The position numbers and the translations under genes are program-made. The notes below the pieces were generated by a model. That model made no database searches. It saw nothing but the letters and a program-made list of their open reading frames with translations, and was not told the origin of the DNA. From Ceratotherium simum simum (taxonomy: Eukaryota > Chordata > Mammalia > Perissodactyla > Rhinocerotidae): 64,000 nucleotides of DNA. The stretch spans positions 1,737,734-1,801,733 of the forward strand of contig NW_004454195.1 of NCBI RefSeq assembly GCF_000283155.1, in the 5' to 3' direction. Positions within the stretch are counted from its first letter, which is position 1; each line of letters opens with the position of its first letter. This document shows positions 1 through 11,190 of this stretch, piece by piece.

Positions 1-226
1 ACTCCCCCCACCCCCAAAATCCTCCTTTGTCATTGGCTGAAAATGATATTTAAGACGAGAATTTCTGCTATTGTGTTGAGAAACGCAGTGTCCCTGCTTT
101 CTCCCATGTATACATGTTATTAAACTTGGTATTATTTTCTCCTGCTAACCTGTCTGTCGATTATTCGGCCAGCCATAAGAACCTTAAGGAAAAGGGCAGA
201 GGGTGATTCTCCCTCTTCCCCCGACA
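1..226 (+). mobile_element. ERV-derived LTR, 3' part (family A)
   Basis: Shares CTCCCATGTATACATGTTAT, an ATTAAA signal and a GCCAGCCATAAGAACCTTAA end with the LTR at 3913-4397. The 5' part lies outside the window. No viral genes accompany it. Confidence 0.75.
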
Positions 227-423
227 GTTTAATGGAATGCTCTTAAGCACAGGAGAAGTGGTTTGAAATAGCTGCTGTGGAGAGGGAGAAAGAACCAAAA
301 GGAAGTACAAGATGAAGGACCCAGCGGAGGCTGAAGACCACAAGTTCCTTTTGCTAAAGCTTAGAGTAATTTTTTCTATTATGACATCAGTGGGGAGGGA
401 ATGTAGTTACTGTTCTCTAAATC

Positions 424-608
424 AAGGCCTGGGAAGCTTTTTTCTGTAAAGGGCCAAGATAGTTAATATTTTGAGCTTTCTCTATTGCATACTCTTTTGT
501 TTTTACAACCCTTAAAAAATATAAAAACCATCTTTTCTCAGGCAGAAGAAAAATAGGCCTTGAAATGAATTTGGCCTGAGGACCGTATTTTGCTGACCTT
601 TACTCTAG
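424..608 (+). mobile_element. hAT-type MITE fragment
   Basis: Contains TTTTTCTGTAAAGGGCCAAG and GGACCGTATTTTGCTGACCT, the ends of a common mammalian non-autonomous hAT element. Two opposite-strand copies are at 12043 and 23735. Confidence 0.65.
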
Positions 609-779
609 ATAAGTTGACACATTCTTAAACTAAAGAGAAATCACAAGGAATCAATCTATTAGAGATAGTGAAGTTACCTTCTACCATTCCAAGAAAGGCT
701 ATTTTTTTGCAAGAGACTTGATAAATAATCTTGAAGTGGATGTGTGAAAGAATCATTTTCTTCCTACTTGAGTGAAAAA

Positions 780-1262
780 GAAAAGGGTATTCTAGTGGGC
801 AAGTAAGGTGCTACTCAAGAGGCCTGAAGCCAGCTACCTGAGGGGTACTGTAGATATTAAACCAATTTGCTGTTTTTCCTGTTTAACTTGAGAGGTGACT
901 CAGGGGTCTCAAGGATTTGTGAGCTTGTTGTCCAGAGGATTTGTGAGCTTGTTTTGCAGAAGAAAGAGAATGCCTTCGGGGACATTACCGCCCTCAGCAG
1001 TCCTGAAGCCCAGAAGTCAGATTGCCAGGGGCTTATTGGGAGTGACCCCTTTGTTTCTCCAAAGCTTCCCCTGCCAAGCCCCTTAGCTCTATAAAACGCC
1101 CTGCTTTCTGTTCTTGGGGAGGCAGATTTGAGTGAACTCAGACTCCCGCCTACTCATTTTGGCCAATTCGAATAAATCTTTCTCCATTTCTAAGCACTGA
1201 TGTCTCAGTGTTTGGCTTCCTGTGCGTCAGGCACACGAATTTGAGATTAAGCAGTTCAGTAT
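780..1262 (+). mobile_element. ERV1-like solo LTR
   Basis: Has the layout of an LTR: a TATA box (CTCTATAAAACG at 1087), AATAAA at 1171 and a downstream GTTTGGCTTCC segment. Edges are approximate, and no gag, pol or env sequence is adjacent. Confidence 0.6.
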
Positions 1263-1794
1263 CAGGCCTATGACAAGAGCTAAGGCAGGTGCCCTCGGAT
1301 GAAAGAAGTAGGGGAAGTTAAATGATGTCTTATTTGTGTTATAGATTTGCTCAATGCGACTTTTTCTGTTTGAGGAATTTATGGGTTAGATATATAATAG
1401 ATTTTTGGAAAATAGATTGAAAAAAATTCAATGAAAAGAAGCAAAATATATCCCAAAATGTATTTATTTTGGATTTAAGACTCCAAACGTATTTAAGAAA
1501 ATTAGAAAAACAAGCTCCAGTCTAAGTTGTGTATAATCTGTGAGAATGAAAAGAGGAGAGATGCATCTAAAGAACCAATGTGAGTACAGAGTTTTCTTAG
1601 TTCAGAATATTTAAAGCTTTATACAAAAGATGAAAGAGGGAGTTCCTTCCTCAAAATGAATGCAACATTAGCAAAAGCCTAGAGGAACAGGGCTGGAAAA
1701 ACTAAAAGCCAGAATAAACTGAAAATTATCTCCTCCCCCGTAGAAGCTGAAGGTTTTTGTTAGAAGTAATGGTGGGATGGAGTGCAGTTAGTTA

Positions 1795-1990
1795 TTAGGG
1801 CTGGGTCAGGACCAGCTGCATAATTTGCGGGCCCCAGTGGAAAATGAAAATGTGAGTCACCTTGTTAAAAAACTATTCAAAATTTTAAGATGGTGACAGC
1901 AGAGCAGTAAACCAAGCACAGGGTCCTTCTTTGAGCAACTGCTCAGGTGCACGTTTATGAAGCAGCCACTGGGCTGAGGACTCAAGACTG
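1795..1990 (+). mobile_element. Old DNA-transposon MITE
   Basis: GGACCAGCTGCATAATTTGC and CCCAGTGGAAAATGAAAATG are typical of a dispersed mammalian non-autonomous DNA transposon. The family name is uncertain. Confidence 0.5.
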
Positions 1991-2887
1991 CCCAAACCCT
2001 GCCTCCATCCAGCCATTTCTGCTTCCTTTAAGGTTCTCAAGGGAGATATGCAAGATACAACAACATATAGGATACTAAACCAGGTACCCTTCATTTTTAA
2101 GTGGGTTCCTGTAACTGCCTCTGCAGGGCTCTCTGGCAAACTCAGCTGCAGGACACAATTTAGGCTCTAGACATGTGTCTTTCTGTGAAGCAGGAACTGA
2201 GAACGCCTGAGGGTTTATGTAAATAGAGAAGAGAAAAAGAGCAAATGGCTGACCTGCCTAGAGGGCAGCAACGAAGCTAGGAGAAGTAGAAGAGAAAAGC
2301 TCGCTGTAGTGACCTCTCCCTCAAGTAGAAGTATTCCAGTCACTATTTTTAGAATCCAATCAGGTTAGTAGCCTCCTCTAGGGGGGGAACAAAGATGGAG
2401 GTGAGAAAAAGAAGACTTTCTCGGTCCCCTCACCCCATCGGGAGGGAAAGGGCTCTTAGAAGTACATTTGAATTGAAAAAGAAACAGGAAAAGCAGTATT
2501 CTCTGCTGCTTTGATGGAGTTAGCATAAATGCTGAGAGATAGCAGCGAGCGAGGAAAATAACCAACTATTTTTCTTCACCTTCTTTGTAAAGCAATGTTT
2601 AGTAATCTGCAAAGTTTTAACAAAGAAAAAATTGAAGCCCAATAAGAGTGTGTAAGAGCATCAGATAATAATGCAGATGTTTTAAATGAATTTGTGTCTA
2701 GAACTATACAAAATACATCCCTAGGATACTACTGTAGGAATTGGTACATGTGCTCTGAGTCTTTGTAATTACTCTTTGAAAAATCATAGGACACGTGAAG
2801 AGAAACCAAAAGACTGGGGGGAAAAAATCTCAAATTTTGAAAAAAGAGAAGTTTAATTCTCAAAATAGGGGCTAATAAATATATATG
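1991..2887. other. Intergenic stretch, nothing recognised
   Basis: No gene, RNA or clear repeat is seen. The short reading frames here look like chance. Confidence 0.6.
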
Positions 2888-3095
2888 TATTTTTTATAAT
2901 TTTATTTATTTATTTTTCCCCCAAAGCCCCAGTAGATAGTTGTATGTCACAGTTGCACATCCTTCTAGTTGCTGTATGTGGGACGCGGCCTCAGCATGGC
3001 CAGAGACGCGGTGCATCGGTGCACACCTGGGATCCGAACCCTGGCCGCCAGCAGCGGAGTGCGCGCACTTAATCGCTAAGCCACGGGGCCGGCCC
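2888..3095 (-). mobile_element. ERE SINE, short type
   Basis: Antisense copy ending CCACGGGGCCGGCCC. The target duplication GGCTAATAAAT is present on both sides (about 2868 and 3098). Confidence 0.93.
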
Positions 3096-3844
3096 ATGGC
3101 TAATAAATTTTTGAAATTTAAATTGTTGGTAAAATTGTGAACAAGCACCACTATACAAATAGCTTGCAAACACTTCTTTAAGAATGAGATGACAATGGAA
3201 ACCCTATTATGTGTTCTGTAAACAAGTCCTTTCAATCTAGTCCCTTCTCTTAAATTGGTAAATCGATGGAATAAAACAAATAATTCAAGCAAAATGATGA
3301 GCAAAACCTATCATGCTGTCCTTGGGGACAAGATGAAGAAATGGCTGCAGATGAATCAGCAGTTTGAACCATCCAGTGTTGATAAATGAATACATCAGAG
3401 TCAGCTTGTCCAGATGGCATAGGCGGCTGGCTAAGGTCTGTCCATCCCTCCAGTTTGACATCTTTATCAGTAATTTACATGTTGACACAAAAGATGTGCT
3501 TATCAAGTTTCAAGACAAGGAAGGACAGCAAACACAATGACTTAACTAAAGATTCACAACTATCTCCACAGGCTGGAATCTTGATCCCAAGCTAACAGGT
3601 TAACATTTTAAGTAGAATAAATGTAAAGAGATGTTTTTAGGTTTTAAAAAAATTATACAAATACAGGAAGGAGGAGACCAGGCTTGGTAACAACTCATAA
3701 AAGAAAACAAAAAGCGTAGAAGTTTTGACTGATTATGAGTTAAAACGAACCACCTCTACAACTACAATGTAGCTGTTGAAAAAGCTAATACTGCTTTTGG
3801 CCAAATTATCAGAAACAACAATAATCATTTATTGAGAAGGAGTT

Positions 3845-4565
3845 ATGAGCACCGACTGGAGCTAGACTGTCAGTGTTCAGATACCAGCTGGGCTATGTGG
3901 GAGATCAAGATTTGGCCACCCTGAAATATATCTCTTTACCTTGATTGTTTTCTCTGAGGGACATTTGACCTCCCCCACTAACTGCCTAAAGAATTTGACA
4001 TGGTGGCTCCTTCCTGGAACAGATCTTCTATCATGATGGCTGTAATGATAATGTAAAATAGATGTTACAATGGGAGGGGCAGCAAGCCCCTTTTATCAAA
4101 AAAACTCTGTCTCTCCCTGACCACATTATCTATAGATGACCCTGAAAAGAATTGTCTTCTTGCCCTCTGAAGTCCCAGACCACTACCCACCCCCAACACC
4201 TTCCTCTCCTTTAGCTACAATACTTAAGCAAGCAGCTTAGACAGAGGGAAGAGTTGCTCATTTCTGAGTTTCTCCCATGTATACATGTTATTAAACTTGG
4301 TATTATTTTCTCCTGCTAACCTGTCTTGTTGATTATTTGGCCAGCCATAAGAACCTTAAGGGAAAGGGCAGAGGGGGATTCTCCCTCTCTCCCCACAGAT
4401 ACATTGAGTGACCTTGGACAAATTACTTAGTCTGTTTGTATCCACGTTCCTCCATTTTAAAAATGAAGGTAAGAATAATATCCACTTAATAGAGTTCTTT
4501 TGAATATTCAGAGATAATACATGTAAAACATTTAGAATAGTGCTCTATCAACGTTAGCTGTTATT
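3845..4565 (+). mobile_element. MIR SINE split by an LTR insertion
   Basis: MIR-like halves at 3845-3912 (GGAGCTAGACTGTCAGTGTT) and 4398-4565 (GTGACCTTGGACAAATTACT) are separated by the family-A LTR at 3913-4397. Confidence 0.7.
3913..4397 (+). mobile_element. ERV-derived solo LTR (family A)
   Basis: Runs TGGCCACC to CCCCACA (TG...CA), with ATTAAA near 4290. The body matches the LTRs at 1-226 and 13717-14353. It interrupts a MIR. Confidence 0.75.
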
Positions 4566-4666
4566 GTTCTGTTCTGAGCACTTTATATGTGTTTGCATGT
4601 GTGTGTGTGACTATTTAATTACATGTATTTATTGAAAAATAATACATATATTAAAATATTAAAACA

Positions 4667-4897
4667 GGGCCGGCCCTGTGGCTTGGTGGTTAAGTGCGCG
4701 CGCTGCGATGCTGGCGGCCCGGGTTCGGGTCCTGGGTGCGCAGCGAGGCACCACTTCTCTGTCCAGCCTGAGGCCGAGTCCCACATACAGCAACTAGAAG
4801 GATGTGCAGCTGTGACATACAACTATCTACTGGGGCTTTGGGGGCAAAAAATAAATAAAATCTTTAAAAAAAATAAAAAAATAAAAAAATAAAAATA
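4667..4897 (+). mobile_element. ERE SINE, short type
   Basis: Starts GGGCCGGCCC and ends in an A-rich tail. Perfect target duplication AATATTAAAACA is at 4655-4666 and 4899-4910. Confidence 0.95.
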
Positions 4898-5242
4898 AAA
4901 TATTAAAACAGGACTAAAAAGTTTACACTGAAAAATTCTCCCTTGATTATCCTTCATCCCAGAGATGACCATTGTTCAGAGTTTCTTGTGTACCTTTCAT
5001 TTTTGTGTACAAATGGATATATAGAATGCACAATTTTCTGTATCTTTGCTTTTTTCCCCACATGCAAATTATCTTAGCGACCTTTCCATATCAGCACAGG
5101 TAGATTTACTCCATTCTTTTTTAAGCTGAATAGTATTCCGTTGTGTAGATGTACCATAATTTATTTACCCTGTCCCCAAATCAGAGTCATCTAGATTTGT
5201 ATTCAGTCTTTTGTTTTTACAAACTATGCTGCTGTGGATTTC

Positions 5243-5460
5243 CTTATAGCTCAGACACTGGAGTCAGATTGTCTGAATTTAAATCCCTGTGCTGTCACTT
5301 ATTAACTCTGTGGCCGTGTCTTAGCTTTACCAACTTTAATTTCCTTAAGTGTAAAATGGTGATAATAATAGTGTCACACTCATAGGGTTCCTGTCAGGAT
5401 TGAATGTAAAGTGCCTTGCTTGGTGACTCGTACATAGTAAGCTCTTAACAAACATAAAAT
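5243..5460 (+). mobile_element. MIR SINE
   Basis: Near full length: ACTGGAGTCAGATTGTCTGA, then GTGTAAAATGGTGATAATAA and GTAAGCTCTTAACAAA. It sits within L1 sequence. Confidence 0.8.
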
Positions 5461-5579
5461 ACTCCTATTTTTTTATTTTCTTACTTTAGTACATTTGAGT
5501 TTCTCTGTAGGGTGAATTCTTAGCAGTCAAATTACTAGATCCAAGAGTGTTCATTGAAAATTGATAGATAATGTTAACT

Positions 5580-6004
5580 TGTCTCTGTGTTGGATAGTCC
5601 ATTTGCTCCTGTAGATATTCACTACCTTCTCCACTCAGCTCTGTACCCCGAGAGGCTGACCTCTATAGAACTGTATCAGCCAGTGTCTTTTCCCACTGAC
5701 TTCTAATCAGGTTCCCTGTGAGAAACACAGGCGCAAGATGAGAGGGTGGGAGGAAGGAGCCCCAAGCCTCTGGCAGTAGCTGCATCCCTTTCCCAGAAGC
5801 CTGTTGTGCAGCCTCTCCCCAACTCCCTCTACATTTCAGTAAAAGCTCCTTCCTCTTGCCCTATCAGGCCAGGTGGAGCAACCACTTCCTGCAGCTGCTT
5901 GTCCTTGGCTGCTTCACCAACCCTTGAAGGTTCCCTTAACCTGGAGCACATCTCTATAAATAATCTTTTTGTTAAACTTCCTTCAGTTACCCTTTTTTTC
6001 TTTT
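5580..6004 (+). mobile_element. Unclassified interspersed repeat, LTR-like
   Basis: The block between L1 pieces ends CATCTCTATAAATAATCTTTTTGTTAAACT, resembling a promoter and tail of an old mammalian repeat, and continues after the ERE at 6209-6235. I cannot name the family. Confidence 0.4.
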
Positions 6005-6208
6005 AAAGATTTTATTTATTTATTTTTTTCCCCCCAAAGCCCCAGTAGATAGTTGTATGTCATAGTTGCACATCCTTCCAGCCGCCGTATGTGGGACTCG
6101 GCCCCAGCATGGCCGGAGAAGCGGTGCCCCGGTGCACGCCTGGGATCCCAACCTGGGCCGCCAGCAGCAGAGCGTGCGCACTCAACCGCTAAGCCACGGG
6201 GCCGGCCC
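6005..6208 (-). mobile_element. ERE SINE, short type
   Basis: Antisense, ending GGGGCCGGCCC. Target duplication TCAGTTACCCTTTT is on both sides. Confidence 0.94.
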
Positions 6209-6236
6209 ATCAGTTACCCTTTTAACATGCCATCTG

Positions 6237-6378
6237 ACTAACCAATTGCACTCCCACTAATAAACTATGAGAATACCTGTTCTCCTGTACTTTTGGCAAT
6301 GTTGTACACTAACCAATTTACACTCCCACTAATAAGCTACCAGAATACTTGTTTTCCCATACTTTTGACAATATTGTC
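6237..6378. repeat. Tandem duplication of about 71 bp
   Basis: CTAACCAATTGCACTCCCAC (6237) and CTAACCAATTTACACTCCCA (6308) open two diverged head-to-tail copies running to TTTTGGCAATGTTG and TTTTGACAATATTG. Both derive from L1 antisense sequence. Confidence 0.75.
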
Positions 6379-6529
6379 ACGTCAAACGTTTTGTGAGATT
6401 TTACCTAAAATTCTCCTTGAATTCTTTATTTTTTCTGGGCACCAGTGCCATTATTTATCTTTTTATCACAGATAGTGTTTTCTGTTGAATTTCAATTTCT
6501 TAAAGGCCTTTGCATAAGTATTGTCTTAA

Positions 6530-6885
6530 TTCTGTCAGGCTGCTATAACAAAATACCATAGACTGGATGGTTTATAAACAATAGAAATTTATTTCTCACA
6601 GTTCTGGAGGCTGGGAAGCCCAAGATCAAGGTGTTGGCACATACAGTGTCAGGTGAGAACCTGCTTCCTGGTTCATGTGCATCCTCATGTGGTGGAAGGG
6701 ACAAGGGAGCTCTCCATGGTCTCTTTTATAAGTGCACTAATCCCATTTATGAGGGCTTCACCCTCAAGACCTAAGCACCTACCAGAGGTCCCACCTCCTA
6801 ATACCATCACTTTGGGGATTAGGTTTCAACCTATGAATTCTGGGGGGACACAAACATTCAGTCTATAGCAAGTATAGACACTTAT
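6530..6885 (-). mobile_element. MaLR LTR (MST/MLT1 type), antisense
   Basis: Reads GGCTGCTATAACAAAATACC, TTTCTCACAGTTCTGGAGGC and GGGGACACAAACATTCAGTC, the reverse complement of a MaLR LTR. Confidence 0.88.
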
Positions 6886-7074
6886 TTTCTCAATATTCTA
6901 TTAGTTGAGTCTTGAGAAGGCCAATTAAGAATATCAGAAAATTCAAACAAAATTCTATTAAGAATTATTGGAGGCTTTTAAAACTTTACTCAAAAATATT
7001 ATATGCTATTAAGGAATCATTATAAATTTTGCTAGGTGTGATGATGGCATTGTTGGCATGTTAAAAAAAGAAAA

Positions 7075-7335
7075 AGCCCTTATCTTTAGAGAGATCCTCT
7101 GAAATACTTATAAGTAAAATGATATGATATCTTAGATGTGATTTAAGATACTCCAGAAAAATAAAAAATAGTGTGGGGAGAAAAGGAACAAGACTGGGAA
7201 AATGTTGATAGTTGTTGAAAGTAGGTGATGGGTAGGGGGTGTTTCATTATATCCACTCTTTTCCATTCTATATCCATCCATTATCTTCACTCTTGCAATT
7301 GTTTGAAAAATTTCCAAAATAAGAAGTAAACAAAC
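7075..7335 (+). mobile_element. L1 3' end, sense
   Basis: GATAGTTGTTGAAAGTAGGTGATGG and TTGAAAAATTTCCAAAATAAGAAG are typical of an old L1 3' UTR. It lies just upstream of the AP3S1 retrocopy. Confidence 0.6.
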
Positions 7336-7458
7336 AAAAAGACAACTAAAAAATTCAAGTAGTGGAAAGGATGGCCAGCAGGATCCCAAGGGGAGGCTCT
7401 CTCACTGCCCCAGCCCTGGCCCCTAACGTCTACTGAGTCAGCCCTGCCTGGCCCAGCC

Positions 7459-8043
7459 GTGATCAAGGCAATCCTCATTCTCAACAACCATGGGAAGCCA
7501 AGGCTCTCCAAGTTCTACCAGCCCTGCAGTGAAGACACAACAGCAAATCATCAGGGAGACTTTCCATTTGGTATCTAAGAAAAATGAAAATATTTGTAAT
7601 TTCCTGGAAGGAGGATTATTAACTGGAGGATCTGACAGCAAACTGACTTGTAGACATTACACAACATTATATTTTGTCTTCCGTGTGCATTCTTCAGAGA
7701 ATGAACTTGACGTTTTAGATCTAATGCAAGTATTCTTGGAAACATTAGACAAGTGTTTTTGAAAGTGTCTGTGAACTGGATTTAATTTTCCATGTAGACA
7801 AGGTCCACAATATTCTTGCAGAAATGGTGATAGAAGGAATGGTATTGGAGACCAACATGAATGAGATTGTTACATAAATTGATACACAAAATAAATCAAA
7901 GAAATCTGAGGTTGGCATAGCAGGTGCTCCAACCCGTGTGGTATGTATCAGCTGTAAAGAATATCAATCTTCCTGCAATCCCAAGAAATATTAACATTGG
8001 TGATATAAGTATAGAAGTGCCAAACCTGCCTCCTTTTAGGTAA
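7459..8043 (+). pseudogene. AP3S1: AP3S1 processed pseudogene
   Basis: This is an intronless copy of the coding region of AP3S1, the sigma-3A subunit of the AP-3 vesicle coat adaptor. The translation starts IKAILILNNHGKPRLSKFYQ and, across frames, follows the family to the C-terminal NINIGDIS and VPNLP region. It is 585 bp against 582 expected. Lesions: the start codon is GTG (7459); a 2-bp deletion lies near 7537; a T insertion in GTGTTTTTGAA near 7757; a CAA-to-TAA stop at 7875-7877; and a 4-bp GTAT duplication near 7940. AP3S1 fits better than AP3S2 (LSKFYQP and SEDTQQQ-like segments). The lack of introns implies LINE-mediated retrotransposition. The parent's 3' UTR probably continues to about 8380, but I see no poly(A) tail. 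It cannot encode a protein. Confidence 0.93.
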
Positions 8044-8390
8044 ACAATTTAAAAGGCTACTCTCAGGTAAAATGCAGAGGGAAAAGTCATCTAAGTTTAC
8101 CATGCAGTCATTTACCCAAAATGGCAGCGGAGAGTCTTAACTTTTGCTCTCGAATTTAAGTCAAGGTATTGTATAGAAGTTGTGTAAAATTAGTATGTGA
8201 AGTTCAGTCTTGCTTTTCTTGCTCAGTGTTTTTAAAGAAATTGTAATAGTTAATGTGATTTTTTTTTTTTTCTTTTCTAAGCTGCATTCCTGTGCCCATC
8301 GAAGGCATGCCTCTATGCATTGGCTACTACAGTATTTTGAAAAGTGTTTGAGACATTTCTTTAATTAATGTTTACCTTAAACAAATAGAC
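8044..8390 (+). pseudogene. Probable AP3S1 retrocopy 3' UTR
   Basis: AT-rich non-repeat sequence follows directly after the pseudo-stop and runs up to an antisense LTR. By position it is likely the copied 3' UTR. This is unverified without the parent transcript. Confidence 0.45.
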
Positions 8391-8394
8391 AGCC

Positions 8395-8745
8395 AGTTAT
8401 TTCTCCAGAAAAAATGGGTTTATTTGGGATCAGCAAAGAATTGCAATTCAGGGTCTGCAACCATGGCAAGCCACATGGGGAGCCCTCCCAACAAGGGAAG
8501 AGGAAAGTCTTCTATAGAGGGGAAGAGGAAGTTGGGAGGGCTGTTGTAAACAAAGAGTTCAGAGGTGTAGTGGCTTTTCATTGGCTGCGTTGTGACAGTC
8601 TCTCGTTGGCTGAGCTTCTTGCTGGTCAAGAAGAGGAAGTGTTTCTTCTTCCTGTTGGACTCCGCTGTTGACATAGGGCATAAGAGCTCCCCCTTTTGGC
8701 CTCCCCACTCCAATTTAATGAGGTTTCTGTTTATTAATCTGACAT
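8395..8745 (-). mobile_element. ERV1-like LTR, antisense
   Basis: On the - strand this shows a TATA-like CCCTCTATAGAAG, then AATAAA within GATCCCAAATAAACCC, an LTR-like order. The family is unresolved. Confidence 0.5.
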
Positions 8746-9046
8746 TATGTACGACCCAAAATGTTGGTGTTTTGAATGGATTACAGGTGCAGCACTCATT
8801 AATTCTTTCTGCTATTTGTCACAATTGTTATTTAAAGAACCAAGTATATATTGCAAGAAAACATGATCTTTTCTCTTAGTTTAAACAAATGCCAAGATAA
8901 GTGGGAAAAAAATCAAGTGGAACAATTTCAGTAGGTCCATACCACAATATGATGTGCATTCCATTAGGTATGACTATGAACATTTCATCATAACTTTACA
9001 GTTGTAAGTTTATGTTCACATTACATTTGCATATCTCCAAATATTT

Positions 9047-9254
9047 TTTTTTATAATTTTATTTATTTATTTTTTTCCCCCAAAGCTGCAGTAGATAGTT
9101 GTATGTCAAAGCTGCACATCCTTCTAGTTGCTGTATGTGGGACATGGCCTCAGCATGGCCGGAGAAGTGGGGCCTTGGTGCACGCCCGGGATCCAAACCC
9201 GGGCCGCCAGCAGCGGAGCGCGTGCACTTAACCGCTAAGCCATGGGGCTGGCCC
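9047..9254 (-). mobile_element. ERE SINE, short type
   Basis: Antisense, ending CATGGGGCTGGCCC. Target duplication CTCCAAATATTTTT is on both sides. Confidence 0.94.
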
Positions 9255-9294
9255 TCTCCAAATATTTTTAAAAGAAAATTTTAAAATATATATG

Positions 9295-9800
9295 GCCTGT
9301 CCACTGATTTCTCATACTCTTTTTATTTTGAAAAATTTCAAATATACATGAAAATTGAGAGAATGGTACTATGAAAGCCTGTACACCCTCTACTGAGATT
9401 CAACAACTGTCAACATCCTGTCACATTTGTTTATCTTTCTGCATATACTTATTTATTTATTTTTTTTGTGAGGAAGATCAGCCCTGAGCTAACATCCATG
9501 CCAATCCTCCCCTTTTTGCTGAGGAAGACCGGCTCTGAGCTAACATCTATTGCCAATCCTCTTCTTTTTTTCCCTCAAAGGCCCAGTAGGTAGTTGCATG
9601 TCATAGTTGCACATCCTTCTAGTTGCTGTATGTGGGACGCGGCCTCAGCATGGTTGGAGAAGTGGTGTGTCGGTGCGCGCCCGGGATCCGAACCCAGGCC
9701 ACCAATAGCGGAGCGCACGCACTTAACCGCTAAGCCACAGGGCCGGCCCCCTGCATGTACTTTTTTTTAACTGAACCATTTGAAAGTCTTCATGACACTT
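9295..9800 (-). mobile_element. L1 3' region, antisense, split by ERE
   Basis: TTTTGAAAAATTTCAAATATAC and CAACAACTGTCAACATCCTG belong to an old L1 3' end. An ERE at 9452-9749 interrupts it and the L1 resumes as AACTGAACCATTTGAAAGTC. Confidence 0.7.
9452..9749 (-). mobile_element. ERE SINE, composite type with two tail modules
   Basis: Two TGAGCTAACATC modules precede the CCCAGTAGGTAG body and the GGGCCGGCCC head. Target duplication CTGCATATACTT/CTGCATGTACTT. Confidence 0.93.
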
Positions 9801-10974
9801 TTGCTTCTCTAGTTCTTCCTCTTCCTCCTGAGTTTTTCATTGTTCCTGCTCAGAACCCTTCACCAACTCCCCTTCTGCTCACCCCTTGAACCTGGGCATT
9901 CTAAATATTTCCAGCTCCATCCTTTATCTCAAATAAGAACTAAAACATTTTGCCTTATTAAAGGAATATCAGGCATCGGTAAGAAAATGGATAGGAACCA
10001 GTTTATGTGGGAGAACCCATGAGAATGTCTGGTTGGTGAAATATTCCTTCCTTTTGATCTTCCAGTTATGTCTTCCAGCCTTTGCATGTTTACTAAAAAG
10101 CAATTCCCAGAAGCTATTCAGAGCAAGGATTGTAGCTAAAAAGCAAAGATGATTTTGATGTTACAGACTTAGGGAAAAGATTTGATGGAGAATGAAGCAG
10201 AATATCATCTTTCTCAATTATAAAGTTGTGGGATCTCATTTATCCACGATAAGGTCCTGTCTCTCCCATCTTTACAGATAATTTAAAGTTGACTATGTAA
10301 ACCCCATTAATACAGTACACATTGTAACCCCAAATACACACAGTACACATTGATTTTTGGTCTTAATGCTTCACAGGGCTAAGCAATCTGGTTTGCTTGA
10401 AAGGACTCCATCTAATCCTTTAAGCATTAGAGGATGGATTGCTAATCCATAAGCAAAAGAGAAAAGCATGTTCAACTCCCTGTAATACCTGAATGATAGG
10501 TGAATGTTCCCTTTAGGAGTTTGTCGCTATTGAGGAGACAACGCCTATGCTGAGAATTAAGCCTGAGCTGAGCTGAAGTGGACCTTGAGACTAGAGGAGA
10601 AAAAGAACCAGAAAACAACGCCGATGTGTCAGATAAGGAACAAGAAAGAAGGCAAGCTGAGTCCTTTAGTAAGGTTTTCTGTGTTTTTTTTAAATGGAGT
10701 AAAAAATTGGATATTTAAATCAACAAAATGCAGAAAATAAATTAATGTGTAAGATGGGTATTAATAAGCAACATATGTTTATTATTGGAAAAGAAAAGTT
10801 TGAAAAAAGGAACTAGTTTAAAGCAAGATAGTTTCATTTTTAGTTTTCTTTTATTTTCCAAATATGGTAAAACTGTAGCAGCTACAGATTTAACAGAAGT
10901 AAAACAACTGATGTGATTAGGAAGTCAAAAATACATTGGTTTTGGTCTTTGCTGGCTTTTAAAAATAAAACAGT
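9801..10974. other. Intergenic stretch, nothing recognised
   Basis: No gene or confident repeat is seen. Frames such as the 60-codon one at 9840 have no recognisable similarity. Confidence 0.6.
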
Positions 10975-11190
10975 TGGGGGCTGCCCAGTGGCGCGTAGTG
11001 GTTAAGCTTGCGCTCTCCACTTTGGCAGCCAGAGTTTGCGGGTTCCGATCCGCGTGCAGACCCACACACCACTCATCAAGCCATGCTGTGGCAGCATCCC
11101 ACATACAAACTAGAGGAAGACTGGCACAGATGTTAGCTCAGGGACAATCTTCCTCACCAAAAATAAATAAATAAATAAAATAAAATAAAA
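10975..11190 (+). mobile_element. ERE-related SINE, diverged, single tail module
   Basis: Starts GGGGGCTGCCCAGTGGCG, keeps GGGTTCCGATCC and ends with GATGTTAGCTCAGGGACAAT and an A-rich tail. It is an older variant than the GGGCCGGCCC copies. Confidence 0.88.

Larger units (their letters stand above)
4935..6530 (-). mobile_element. Old L1 fragment, antisense, multiply interrupted
   Basis: L1 antisense text (AGCTGAATAGTATTCCGTTG near 5125; CCAATTTACACTCCCACTAA near 6312) is interrupted by a MIR at 5243-5460, another insert at about 5580-6235 and an ERE. Edges are approximate. Confidence 0.65.

Noticed and set aside
780..1262. Possible intact endogenous retrovirus around the LTRs
   Set aside because: No gag, pol, protease or env-like coding sequence flanks any LTR. 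All appear to be solo or partial LTRs.
2906..3304. Many 60-130 codon frames with similar peptides ([15 protein letters not shown]..., RGRP...), including this 132-codon one
   Set aside because: They are translations of ERE SINEs in either orientation. The similarity among them is repeat identity, not a protein family.
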